From CAVRQM01 sp963838805 (lineage in GTDB: Bacteria; Pseudomonadota; Alphaproteobacteria; Acetobacterales; Acetobacteraceae): 64,000 bases of DNA. The notes beneath the pieces are model-generated. The model saw only the letters and a list, made by a program, of their open reading frames with translations. It made no database searches and was not told the origin of the DNA. Positions 48,794 through 56,817 of the stretch are shown here, one piece after another (the first letter of the stretch is position 1; each line of letters opens with the position of its first letter). The position numbers and the translations under genes are program-made. The stretch is from assembly GCA_963838805.1 (NCBI GenBank), contig CAWISK010000008.1, positions 415,348 through 479,347 of the forward strand. The letters run 5' to 3'.

Positions 48794-49767
48794 GAGCCAT
48801 CGTCCTGCGCAAGACCGACGCCGCACCCGAGGCGCGGCTGGAGGATTTTCCCGATTCCGAGCTGATGCATGGCGAGGTGCTGATCCGCGTCAGCCACTCG
48901 ACGCTGAACTACAAGGACGGGCTCGCCATCATGCGCGGGGCGCCTGTGGTGCGGCGCTGGCCGATGATCCCCGGCATCGATCTGGCCGGGACGGTCGAGC
49001 GCAGCGACAGCGCCGAATGGGGCGTGGGCGAGGCGGTGCTGGTCAATGGCTGGGGCATGGGCGAGACGCATCTCGGCGCCTATGCGGAGCGCGTGCGGGT
49101 GCCCGCCGAATGGCCGATCCCGCTGCCGCATGGCCTGTCCGCGCCGCAAGCGATGGCGATCGGCACTGCCGGCTACACAGCCATGCTGTGCCTGATGGCG
49201 CTGGAGCGGCACGGGCTGAAACCGGCTGGCGGCCCGCTGCTCGTCACCGGGGCGGCCGGTGGCGTCGGCTCGGTCGCCGTGGCGCTGGCGGCGCGCGCCG
49301 GCTGGCACGTGATCGCCAGTACCGGGCGGACGGCCGAGACCGACTATCTGCGCGGATTGGGCGCCGTCGAAATTCTCGATCGGGCCGAACTCGCCGCCCC
49401 CGGCAAGCCGCTCGGCCGCGAGCGTTGGCTCGCGGCGATCGACAGCGTGGGGTCGCAGACCCTGGCGAACGTGCTGGCGCAGACTCGCGAGGGGGGCGCG
49501 GTGGCCGCCTGCGGCCTGGCACAGGGGATGGATCTGCCGGCCACCGTCGCGCCCTTCATCCTGCGCGGCGTCTCGCTGCTCGGCATCAACAGCGTCACCT
49601 GCCCGCGCCCGTTGCGCCAGCAGGCCTGGCGCCGGCTGGCGAGCGAACTCGACCACGGCAAGCTCGCCGCCATGACACAGGGCGTGAGACTGTCGGAGGT
49701 GATTGCCACGGCGCCGAAAATCCTGGCCGGCCAGGTGCGCGGGCGGGTGGTCGTGGAGGTGGAGTGA
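48790..49767 (+). CDS. acuI: Acrylyl-CoA reductase (AcuI/YhdH-like) zinc-free MDR family
   Basis: A 325-aa medium-chain reductase. Family motifs: STLNYKDGLAI, PMIPGIDLAGTV, GTAGYTAMLCLMALE, NADPH loop VTGAAGGVGSVAVALAARAG and GINSV near the C-terminus. They match the AcuI/YhdH group, known to reduce acrylyl-CoA to propionyl-CoA with NADPH. Coupled to prpE by ATGA, which fits a route feeding propionyl-CoA into the methylcitrate cycle. A general quinone oxidoreductase function is the alternative. Confidence 0.85.
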   Translation: MRAIVLRKTDAAPEARLEDFPDSELMHGEVLIRVSHSTLNYKDGLAIMRGAPVVRRWPMIPGIDLAGTVERSDSAEWGVGEAVLVNGWGMGETHLGAYAERVRVPAEWPIPLPHGLSAPQAMAIGTAGYTAMLCLMALERHGLKPAGGPLLVTGAAGGVGSVAVALAARAGWHVIASTGRTAETDYLRGLGAVEILDRAELAAPGKPLGRERWLAAIDSVGSQTLANVLAQTREGGAVAACGLAQGMDLPATVAPFILRGVSLLGINSVTCPRPLRQQAWRRLASELDHGKLAAMTQGVRLSEVIATAPKILAGQVRGRVVVEVE

Positions 49768-49947
49768 ATGAGGAATGGTCGCGATGAGCCGGAAGTAACG
49801 ACAGGGGTGGACGGAGTCCGATTTGCGCTAGCTCTTTCGTTACTGAAATCAAGGGGACTTGCGGTCTCGGCGATCTATGGCGCGCTGCTGGCGCGCGGCA
49901 ATCCCGCCCTTCCGGGGCGGATCGGCGCCTACGTCGCCGATCGATAG
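49768..49947 (+). CDS. Small hypothetical protein (59 aa)
   Basis: An ORF that begins immediately after the acuI stop (TGA ATG) and ends at TAG 49945. Its second half is helical and alanine-rich (GLAVSAIYGALLARGNPALPGRIGAYVADR) with no family I recognise. The first third has less biased base composition. Could be a real small coupled gene or a remnant. No antisense gene overlaps it. Confidence 0.3.
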   Translation: MRNGRDEPEVTTGVDGVRFALALSLLKSRGLAVSAIYGALLARGNPALPGRIGAYVADR

Positions 49948-49971
49948 GGTCCGGCGCGGGGAGGCCCGGCG

Positions 49972-51168
49972 TCAAAGCGCCGGATAGAGCACCGTCGCCA
50001 GGCATTGCGCGCCGATCCCCTCGGAGCGGCCGTAGAAGCCGCTCTCGAGCGCCGAGAGCCGCTTGATGCCCACCCGCTCCGGCTCGACAGACAGCAGATC
50101 GGCGAGCCGCGTCACCATGTCGTCGCGATGCGGGCGGATGTCCGGCCATTCGCCCAGGATGCTCATATCGACATGCACGATGCGGCCGCCCTTCATGGCC
50201 ACGGCCGAGACCGCCTGGCGCACGAAAAGATCGGAGCTCAGGCCGCGATGGATCGGTGCCGCGGCGTCGAAATGGGCGCGGCCCTGCTGTCCGCCGATGG
50301 TGCCCAGCAGCGCGTCGGTCGCGGCATTCAGCGGAATGTCGGTATTGTGGTTGCGCAGTGCGCCGCGATCGAACGGCACCGGAATGCCGCACAGCATCAG
50401 ATGGTCGCCCGGCCCGAACCCCGCGAAATCGAAACCCCAGCCGGTATGCGCCTCCATCCGGCCGCGGGTCAGCAGCAATTCGGCCCGCTCCAGGTCGCGT
50501 TCGGTGGTGATCTTGAAATTGTCGTCGCTGCCCAGCACCAGCCGCACCGGCAGCCCGGCGCGCTCGGCCACGGCGCTGTCGTCGGTCAGTTCCATGTGCA
50601 GCGGATCCTGGCGTAGCGCGCCGCGATGCGCCGCCAGGATCGCATCGAACCGGAAGCCCTGCGGCGTCTGCGCCCGCCAGACATCGGTGCGGTCCACCGT
50701 CCCGGCCACCTGGCCGCCCGGAGCACGTTTCAGCGTGTCGGGCACCGGCAGGGCTGCCACGACGGCCGGCGCCTCGTCGAGGGCGGCGATCACGGCACTG
50801 ATCGTCTCCTGCTCGATGAACGGGCGCACGGCGTCATGGATGACCACCTTGGCGAAGCCTTCGCCGGCCAGGCTCTCGAGGCCCAGCCGCACCGTCTCCT
50901 GCCGCGTGTTGCCGCCGATCACCGGCGGCGGCAGGTCCAGGCCCTGCGTCGCCTGCTCGTAGAGCGTGCGGTCGTTCGGGTGGATCACCGTCTGCACCCG
51001 GCTGATCGCCTTGTGGCGCAGGAACGCGACCAAGGTGTGGCGCAGCACCGGCAGACCGTCGAGCGAGCGATATTGCTTGGGAATTGGTCCGCCCATCCGC
51101 TGGCCGCGGCCCGCGGCCACGATGATCGCTGCAGTCACGCGCTGCCCTGCCTCTCTCTCTGGTTGCAT
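49972..51168 (-). CDS. ispDF: Bifunctional IspD-IspF fusion with intact IspD and degenerate IspF domain
   Basis: The IspD half is canonical: AAGRGQRMGGPIPKQY, VIHDAVRPF, VDRTDVWRAQTPQGFR, TDDSAVAERAG and NFKITTERDLERAE, for CDP-ME synthesis in the MEP isoprenoid pathway. The IspF half is colinear and readable (GWGFDFAGFGPGDHLMLCG, TDALLGTIGG, HRDDM, ESGFYGRSEGI), but key residues differ. The metal Asp is kept in GFDF; the next ligand His is Ala; the H-S-D-A-D loop reads N-H-N-T-D; the second metal His is Asn (PLNAATDALLG); GDIG reads GQQG. The frame is open throughout. Start ATG 51168 or GTG 51138. Fusion is common in alphaproteobacteria. Confidence 0.88.
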   Translation of the reverse strand: MQPEREAGQRVTAAIIVAAGRGQRMGGPIPKQYRSLDGLPVLRHTLVAFLRHKAISRVQTVIHPNDRTLYEQATQGLDLPPPVIGGNTRQETVRLGLESLAGEGFAKVVIHDAVRPFIEQETISAVIAALDEAPAVVAALPVPDTLKRAPGGQVAGTVDRTDVWRAQTPQGFRFDAILAAHRGALRQDPLHMELTDDSAVAERAGLPVRLVLGSDDNFKITTERDLERAELLLTRGRMEAHTGWGFDFAGFGPGDHLMLCGIPVPFDRGALRNHNTDIPLNAATDALLGTIGGQQGRAHFDAAAPIHRGLSSDLFVRQAVSAVAMKGGRIVHVDMSILGEWPDIRPHRDDMVTRLADLLSVEPERVGIKRLSALESGFYGRSEGIGAQCLATVLYPAL

Positions 51169-51268
51169 CGTGCATAGACGCTTGCCGGCGGCCCGGCAAA
51201 CCGGCGCACTTCCGGCACAGGGCGCCAAAAGGATGATTTCGGATATTGGTTTCTGGGCGGGGTCGCCC

Positions 51269-51290
51269 TATATGAGAGATCGTGCATATA
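51269..51290 (+). promoter_or_regulatory. Palindromic operator candidate upstream of the hemoglobin/nsrR operon
   Basis: TATATG at 51269-51274 and CATATA at 51285-51290 are perfect inverted arms separated by ten bases. The surrounding stretch is AT-rich against a GC-rich background and lies 16 bases before the first ORF of the operon. NsrR encoded downstream, or an FNR/NnrR-type regulator, could bind here (inference). Confidence 0.4.
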
Positions 51291-51306
51291 TCTTTGGAGC
51301 CGTGCG

Positions 51307-51465
51307 ATGAAAAGGGCGATGGCTCGGGTGTTCTTCTTTCCCGGCGAGACGGTCTGCAACATGCTGGGGGCCAAGGCCGAGGATGACCGCATGATGATCC
51401 GGACCCTGGTCGACATGCTCGCCTGGAACCTGGTCGTCGTACTGGCGGTCGTGGCGATCTGGTAG
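51307..51465 (+). CDS. Small single-pass membrane protein (52 aa) leading the truncated hemoglobin operon
   Basis: Encodes 52 aa with a soluble N-terminus (MKRAMARVFFFPGETVCNML) and a C-terminal hydrophobic helix at about residues 34-52 (VDMLAWNLVVVLAVVAIW). GGAG precedes the ATG at suitable spacing, and the stop lies 6 bases before the hemoglobin start, so it is likely translated and cotranscribed. No recognised family. A membrane partner for NO or O2 handling is possible. Confidence 0.55.
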   Translation: MKRAMARVFFFPGETVCNMLGAKAEDDRMMIRTLVDMLAWNLVVVLAVVAIW

Positions 51466-51471
51466 GACCGG

Positions 51472-51925
51472 ATGATGATGATGCAGGCGCTGGCTTCCCG
51501 GCTCACGCATGTCTCGGAGGAAGGAATCGCCCTGCTGGTCGATGCCTTCTATGACAAGGTGCGTCGGGACGAGGTTCTTGGCCCGGTTTTCGATGCAGCG
51601 ATCGCGCCTCACAGAATGGCCGGAGCACCTGGCGACCATGCGCCGCTTCTGGTCGTCGGTGATGCTGACCTCCGGCCGCTATTCGGGAAACCCGGTGGCG
51701 GTCCATCGTGCCGTGGCGGGCCTGGAGCGATCCATGTTCGCGCGGTGGCTGGCCCTGTTCGGAGAGGCCGCGACCGAATTGTTCGCGGATGAACCGGCGG
51801 CCGAGTTCGTGGCCAAGGCGCAGCGCATCGCCTTCAGCCTGCAACTGGCGGTCTTTCATCGCCCCGGCGCGCCGCCGGACGGTCTGGCGTCGCCACAGCC
51901 CGCGGGGAGTTCGCGATGCGCCTGA
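51472..51925 (+). CDS. Group 3 truncated hemoglobin (one frame break)
   Basis: Frames join near 51605 by removing one base; corrected length about 150 aa. N-terminal part: ISEEG-like VSEEGIALLVDAFYDKVRRDEVLGPVF. Second part: EWPEHLATMRRFWSSVMLTSGRYSGNP, with the proximal heme His expected in PVAVHRAV, and a C-terminal helix. This pattern (W..HL..M..FW...ML..G.Y) is that of group 3 truncated globins, linked to nitric oxide and oxygen chemistry. Four tandem ATGs (51472-51483) make the exact start ambiguous. Overlaps nsrR by 10 bases. Confidence 0.85.
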
Positions 51926-52371
51926 CCACCTATACGGACTACACCCTGCGCACGCTGATGTACCTGGCGCTGGACGAGCGGCGTCAGGCGACCATCGCCG
52001 AGATCGCGGAGGCATACGGCGTCTCGCAGGCGCACCTGATGAAGGTGGTGCATCAGTTGGGAGTCGCCGGAGACATCGCCACCACGCGAGGTCGGCATGG
52101 CGGGCTGCGCCTGAACCGGCCGCCCGCCAGCATCAATATCGGCGCGGTCGTGCGGCGCACCGAGCAGGACACCGCATTGGTGCCGTGTTTCGAGCGTCCG
52201 GAGAGCTGCCCCATCGGCCCGGCCTGCGTGCTGCGTCATGCGTTGGATGAGGCGCTGGCCGCCTTTCTGGCCGTGCTCGATCGCTACACCCTGGCCGATC
52301 TGGTGGCACCCCGCATGCGGCTGGCCGAACTGCTCGGGCTCGGCATCCCGGACGAGACGGTAAACGCCTGA
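51916..52371 (+). CDS. nsrR: Rrf2 family transcriptional regulator, NsrR-like
   Basis: A 151-aa regulator with the NsrR N-terminus MRLTTYTDYTLRTLMYLAL, a winged-helix recognition segment (GVSQAHLMKVVHQLG) and the wing GRHGGLRL. Cys91, Cys98 and Cys104 in PCFERPESCPIGPACVL match the iron-sulfur ligand cluster of NsrR. Known: NsrR senses NO through its Fe-S cluster and represses NO-detoxification genes. Overlap with the hemoglobin gene and a nearby palindrome suggest autoregulation of this operon. Confidence 0.88.
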   Translation: MRLTTYTDYTLRTLMYLALDERRQATIAEIAEAYGVSQAHLMKVVHQLGVAGDIATTRGRHGGLRLNRPPASINIGAVVRRTEQDTALVPCFERPESCPIGPACVLRHALDEALAAFLAVLDRYTLADLVAPRMRLAELLGLGIPDETVNA

Positions 52372-52374
52372 CAC

Positions 52375-52845
52375 ATGGCGGTGACGGTCGCGCTGGCGGT
52401 CCACGTGCTCGGCGTCGTGCTGTGGATCGGCGGCGTCGGCCTCGTGACGACCGTGCTCCTGCCGGCGGCGCGCGCGGCGGAGGCGGCAGCGCCCGCAACC
52501 GGGGCCGCCTGGTTCGAGGCGGTGGAGCGCCGCTTCGCGCGCCAGGCGCGCTGGACCGTGGCGATCACCGGATTGAGCGGCCTGTTCATGCTCGACCGGC
52601 TCGGCCTGTGGAGCGCATGGCGATCGGCCTCGATGTGGTGGATCGGCGCGATGCTGGGCGTGTGGCTGATCTTCGCCCTCATGCTGTTCATCGTCGAGCC
52701 GTTCGCTCTGCGTCGCCAGAGGGTCGGGAGCGACGCGGGAAGGCTGCGCGCCATGCAGATCGTGCATGCGATCCTGCTGGCACTCAGCGTCGTGACCGTT
52801 GTCGGAGCCGTGCTGGGCAGCCACGGCATCAGCTTCACGGACTGA
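52375..52845 (+). CDS. Four-helix membrane protein, CopD/DUF2269-like
   Basis: A 156-aa protein with four predicted membrane helices. The first contains HVLGVVLWIGGVG, an H..g...W.Gg pattern seen in CopD-like and related heme or copper membrane proteins; a second His is in QIVHAILLA in the last helix. Starts 3 bases after nsrR and so belongs to the NO-response operon. A heme-binding or redox role is plausible; no activity is assigned. Confidence 0.6.
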   Translation: MAVTVALAVHVLGVVLWIGGVGLVTTVLLPAARAAEAAAPATGAAWFEAVERRFARQARWTVAITGLSGLFMLDRLGLWSAWRSASMWWIGAMLGVWLIFALMLFIVEPFALRRQRVGSDAGRLRAMQIVHAILLALSVVTVVGAVLGSHGISFTD

Positions 52846-52901
52846 GGAGGGGCGGTACGCGGCGATTGACACCGCCTGCCGGGAGGCACAGCATTGCGAG
52901 A

Positions 52902-52992
52902 TCCGAGGGGTGCCCCGGCCAGGGGCTGAGATATCGCCGATGCCGCGATGACCCTGAGAACCTGATCCGGTTCATGCCGGCGTAGGGACGGA
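52902..52992 (+). promoter_or_regulatory. TPP riboswitch (THI element) upstream of thiC
   Basis: Conserved TPP riboswitch blocks are present in order: GAGGGGTGCC, GGCTGAGA (52924-52931), GACCCTGAGAACCTGATC and CCGGCGTAGGGA, with closing stem TCCG/CGGA at 52902 and 52989. Located about 80 bases before thiC. TPP binding is expected to reduce thiC expression, as established for this class; control may be at translation through the GGAGG before the start. Confidence 0.95.
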
Positions 52993-53069
52993 ACGCGATC
53001 GCCGGCTTGCCTTCTTCCGCCGGCCCGCATCTTCCCGCCGCCCGTGTCGAGCCTTTGCGGAGGTGCGTG

Positions 53070-54918
53070 ATGAACGTCCAGTCGAAGCCTGCCACCGTCA
53101 CCGACCGGCCCGGTCGCCGGATCGCGGAAGATCTACAGCAGTCCCGAAGGCTTCCCGCACATCTCGGTGCCGTTCCGGGAAATCGACCTGCATCCCTCGG
53201 CCGGCGAGGAGCCGCTGCGCATCTACGACAGCTCTGGCCCCTACACCGACCCCGCGCAGCCGATCGACCTCGCCGCCGGCCTGCCGCCGGTGCGCGCAAG
53301 CTGGATCGCGGCGCGCGGCTTCCGGCCCGTGCCGCCGCGCGAAGTGCGCCCCGAGGATAACGGCTTCGCGCCCGCCGACCGGCTCGTGCCGGAATGCCCG
53401 GCCGAGCGCTTGGTCCTGGCGGGCCAGCCGGGACAGCATGTCACGCAACTCGAATTCGCCCGCGCCGGCATCATCACCGAGGAGATGCGCTTCGTCGCCC
53501 ATCGCGAAAATCTTGGCCGCGCCGCGGCCCACGCGGGAGCCGCCGACCGCATCGCGGACGGCGAGGGCTTCGGCGCCGCGATCCCCGAATTCGTCGCCCC
53601 CGAATTCGTGCGTGACGAGATCGCCCGCGGTCGCGCCATCATCCCCGCCAACATCAACCACCCGGAGCTGGAACCGGTCATCATCGGCCGCAACTTCCTG
53701 GTCAAGATCAACGCCAATATCGGCAACTCCGCCGTGACCTCCGGTGCGGCCGAGGAGGTGGAGAAGCTGGTCTGGGCGATTCGCTGGGGTGGCGACACCG
53801 TGATGGACCTGTCCACCGGCCGCAACATCCACAACATCCGCGGCTGGATCATCCGCAATTCGCCGGTGCCGATCGGCACGGTGCCGATCTATCAGGCACT
53901 GGAGAAGGTAGGCGGCGATCCGGACAAGCTGGACTGGGAGGTCTTCCGCGACACGCTGATCGAACAGGCCGAGCAGGGGGTGGATTATTTCACCATCCAT
54001 GCCGGCGTGCGCCTCGCCCACGTGCCGCTGACGGCGCGTCGGGTGACCGGCATCGTCTCGCGCGGCGGCTCGATCATGGCGCGCTGGTGTCTGGCACACC
54101 ACAAGGAAAGCTTCCTCTACGAGCATTTCGCCGACATCTGCGACATCGCGCGACGTTATGACGTGTCGTTCTCGCTGGGCGACGGGTTGCGCCCCGGCTG
54201 CAACGCGGATGCCAACGACGCGGCGCAGTTCGCCGAGCTGGAGACCTTGGGCGAGCTGACGAAAATCGCCTGGGACCGCGGCTGTCAGGTGATGATCGAA
54301 GGCCCGGGCCACATCCCGATGCACAAGATCAAGGTCAACATGGACAAGCAGCTCGCCGAATGCGGCGAGGCGCCGTTCTACACGCTGGGGCCGCTCACGA
54401 CCGACATCGCGCCCGGCTACGACCACATCACCTCGGCGATCGGGGCGGCGATGATCGGCTGGTTCGGCACGGCGATGCTCTGCTACGTGACGCCGAAGGA
54501 GCATCTGGGCCTGCCCAACCGCGACGACGTCAAGACCGGCGTCATCACCTACCGCATCGCGGCGCACGCAGCGGATCTGGCGAAGGGCCATCCGGCGGCC
54601 AAGCTGCGCGACGACGCGATCAGCCGCGCCCGCTTCGAGTTTCGCTGGGAGGATCAGTTCAACCTCGGCCTCGATCCCGACACCGCGCGGCTGTTCCACG
54701 ACGAGACGCTGCCCAAGGAAGCGCACAAGGTGGCGCATTTCTGCTCCATGTGCGGGCCGAAATTCTGCTCGATGAAGATCTCGCACGACATCCGCGCCGA
54801 TTCCGAGAAGCTGGAAGCCGAGCGGCAGGCCGGCATGGCGGCCATGAGCGAGACGTTCCGCGAGAAGGGGTCTTCGCTCTATGTCCCCGAGGCGGCGGAC
54901 GCGAAGGCAACGGAATGA
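53070..54918 (+). CDS. thiC: Phosphomethylpyrimidine synthase ThiC (one frame break)
   Basis: A radical-SAM-like thiamine pyrimidine synthase of 615 aa once an extra C near 53104 is removed; this restores GPVAGSRKIYSSPEGFPHISVPFR. Core motifs: IGNSAVTSGAAEEVEKL, MDLSTGRNIHNIRGWIIRNSPVPIGTVPIYQALE, EGPGHIPMH, and the C-terminal Fe-S motif CSMCGPKFCSM. It converts aminoimidazole ribotide to HMP phosphate. ATG 53070 follows GCGGAGG. Controlled by the upstream TPP riboswitch. No other thi gene is in the window. Confidence 0.96.
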
Positions 54919-55731
54919 CGCGCGCGGGGCCTCGGCCGGAGACGATGGCTGCCTGACCTGCATGACGCGCTGGATGCGATCGGCGTGTTGCCGGATGACG
55001 AGATCGATCTCGCCGACGCCGCCCTGGTGCTGGCGCGGGTCGATCTGCCGGATGCCGGCGTCCTGGTCGTCCAGAACCATCTGACCAGCATTGCCCGTGC
55101 CGCCGCCGGGGCGAAGGTGGCACCTGACGATCTGCCCGGTCAGGCCGCGTTCCTCGCCCGTCTGCTGGCCGGCCGGCACGGCTATCGCGGCGATACCGAG
55201 ACGTATGACGACCTCGCCAACGCCAATCTGATCCGTGTGGTCGAGCGTCGCCGCGGCTTGCCGGTGGCGCTCGGCATCCTGTGGCTGCATGCGGCCCATG
55301 CCGCCGGATGGGATGCGTCGGGGATCAATCTGCCAGGTCATTTCATGGTGTCGCTGTGCCGGCCGGGCATGGGGCCGCTGATGCTGGACCCGTTCCGGGG
55401 CGGTGCCATAGCCGATTCATCGGAGCTGTCGCGCGCGGTCCTGGAGCCGATGCGCCGTCGCGACGTGCTGGTGCGGCTACAGAACAACATCCGCCTGCGC
55501 CGCCTGGATGCGGGCGATCTGGCCGGGGCCGTGGCGTGCGGGCGCGACATGCTGCGCATCGCCCCGGATTCGGTCGCCCTCTGGATGCAGACCGCTTCAC
55601 TGTACCGTCGCCTGGACGACATCGGCGCGGCGTTGGAGTGCTACGGACGCGCCGCCGATCTTGGCGCGGAAGGGCAGGCGGGGCGGCAGGCGCGCGCGGC
55701 CATTGCCGAGTTGCGCGGCCGGCTGCATTAG
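54915..55731 (+). CDS. SirB1-family transglutaminase-like/TPR protein (probable frame break near start)
   Basis: The body has the SirB1 core (DLANANLIRVVERRRGLPVALGILWLHAAHAAGWDASGINLPGHFMVSL), then two TPR-like helical pairs (ALWMQTASLYRRLDDIGAALECYGRAADLG). An ATG overlapping the thiC stop (54915) begins an ORF that moves one frame near 54947, an apparent one-base insertion; corrected length 271 aa. GTG 54982 is an unbroken alternative start. Known: SirB1-type proteins are linked to regulation or proteolysis, without defined chemistry. Confidence 0.75.
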
Positions 55732-55776
55732 CGCACGTGCACGCCGTCACTCCGGGCGGCAAAGAGGGCATGGACG

Positions 55777-56760
55777 ATGGCGGACGGCTTGCGGGTCGCG
55801 GTGCAGATGGACCCGATCGAGACCATCAGCATCGATGGCGACAGCAGCTTCGCGCTCATGCTGGAGGCGCAGCGGCGCGGCTACACGCTGTGGCACTACG
55901 AGGTGCGACACCTCTCGCTTCGGCTGGGCCCGCGCGGCCAGCTTCTGACCGCGCTCGCACGGCCGGTGACGGTGCAGCGGGTGCGTGGCGACCACTACCG
56001 GTTCGGGCCGTCCGAGACGCTCGATCTGGGCAGCATGGACGTGGTGCTGATGCGCCAGGATCCGCCGTTCGACATGGCCTATATCACGGCCACCCACATG
56101 CTGGAGCACATCCATCCGCGCACGCTGGTGGTCAACGACCCTGCGCAGGTACGCAACGCGCCGGAGAAGCTGCTGGTCACGCATTTCCCCGAGCTGATGC
56201 CGCCGACGCTCGTTACCTGGGACACCGCCGCGATCCGCGCCTTCCGCGCCGAGCATCGCGACATCGTGGTGAAGCCGCTGTTCGGCAATGGAGGCGCCGG
56301 AGTGTTCCTGATCCGCGAGGATGATCCGAACCTGGGCGCGCTGCTAGAGATGCACTCGGCCCGCACGCGCGAGCCGCTGATGATCCAGCGCTACGAGCCG
56401 GCGGTGCGACAGGGCGACAAGCGCATCATCCTGGTGGACGGGGTGGCGATGGGGGCCATCAACCGCGTGCCGGCGGAAGGCGAGGCGCGCAGCAATATGC
56501 ATGTGGGCGGGCGCGCCGAGCGGGCCCGGATGACCGCGCGGGACCGGGAGATCTGCGAGCGCATCGGCCCCACGCTGCGCGAGCGCGGGCTGGTCTTCGT
56601 CGGCATCGACGTGATCGGCGACTGGCTGACGGAAATCAACGTGACTTCGCCCACCGGCATCCAGGAGGTCGCGCGCTTCGACGGCATCGACCTCGCCGCC
56701 GCCATCTGGGATGCGATCGAGGCCAGGCGCCAGCCGGTCCGGTCCGGCGAAGTCTTGTAA
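55777..56760 (+). CDS. gshB: Glutathione synthetase
   Basis: A 327-aa ATP-grasp enzyme. N-terminal domain LRVAVQMDPIETISIDGDSSFALMLEA, DVVLMRQDPPFDMAYI and LVVNDPAQVRNAPEKL. ATP-grasp part VVKPLFGNGGAGVF, with metal/glutathione-binding EINVTSPTGIQE. These are GshB hallmarks; it joins gamma-glutamylcysteine and glycine. 45 bases after the SirB1-like gene. Frame intact. Confidence 0.97.
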   Translation: MADGLRVAVQMDPIETISIDGDSSFALMLEAQRRGYTLWHYEVRHLSLRLGPRGQLLTALARPVTVQRVRGDHYRFGPSETLDLGSMDVVLMRQDPPFDMAYITATHMLEHIHPRTLVVNDPAQVRNAPEKLLVTHFPELMPPTLVTWDTAAIRAFRAEHRDIVVKPLFGNGGAGVFLIREDDPNLGALLEMHSARTREPLMIQRYEPAVRQGDKRIILVDGVAMGAINRVPAEGEARSNMHVGGRAERARMTARDREICERIGPTLRERGLVFVGIDVIGDWLTEINVTSPTGIQEVARFDGIDLAAAIWDAIEARRQPVRSGEVL

Positions 56761-56817
56761 CGACTTCCCAATCATGTGCTGCTAGTCTCGCGCCCACTCG
56801 AGCAGAGGATGCCACCG

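Noticed and set aside
47050..49656. An 868-codon open frame on the minus strand opposite prpE and acuI
   Set aside because: It is antisense to two well-conserved genes and has repetitive Arg/Gly/His-rich composition typical of GC-rich shadow frames; no domain is recognisable.
51472..51483. Four tandem ATG codons as a microsatellite switch
   Set aside because: Only four in-frame copies; a change would add or remove a Met without altering the frame, so phase variation is unlikely.
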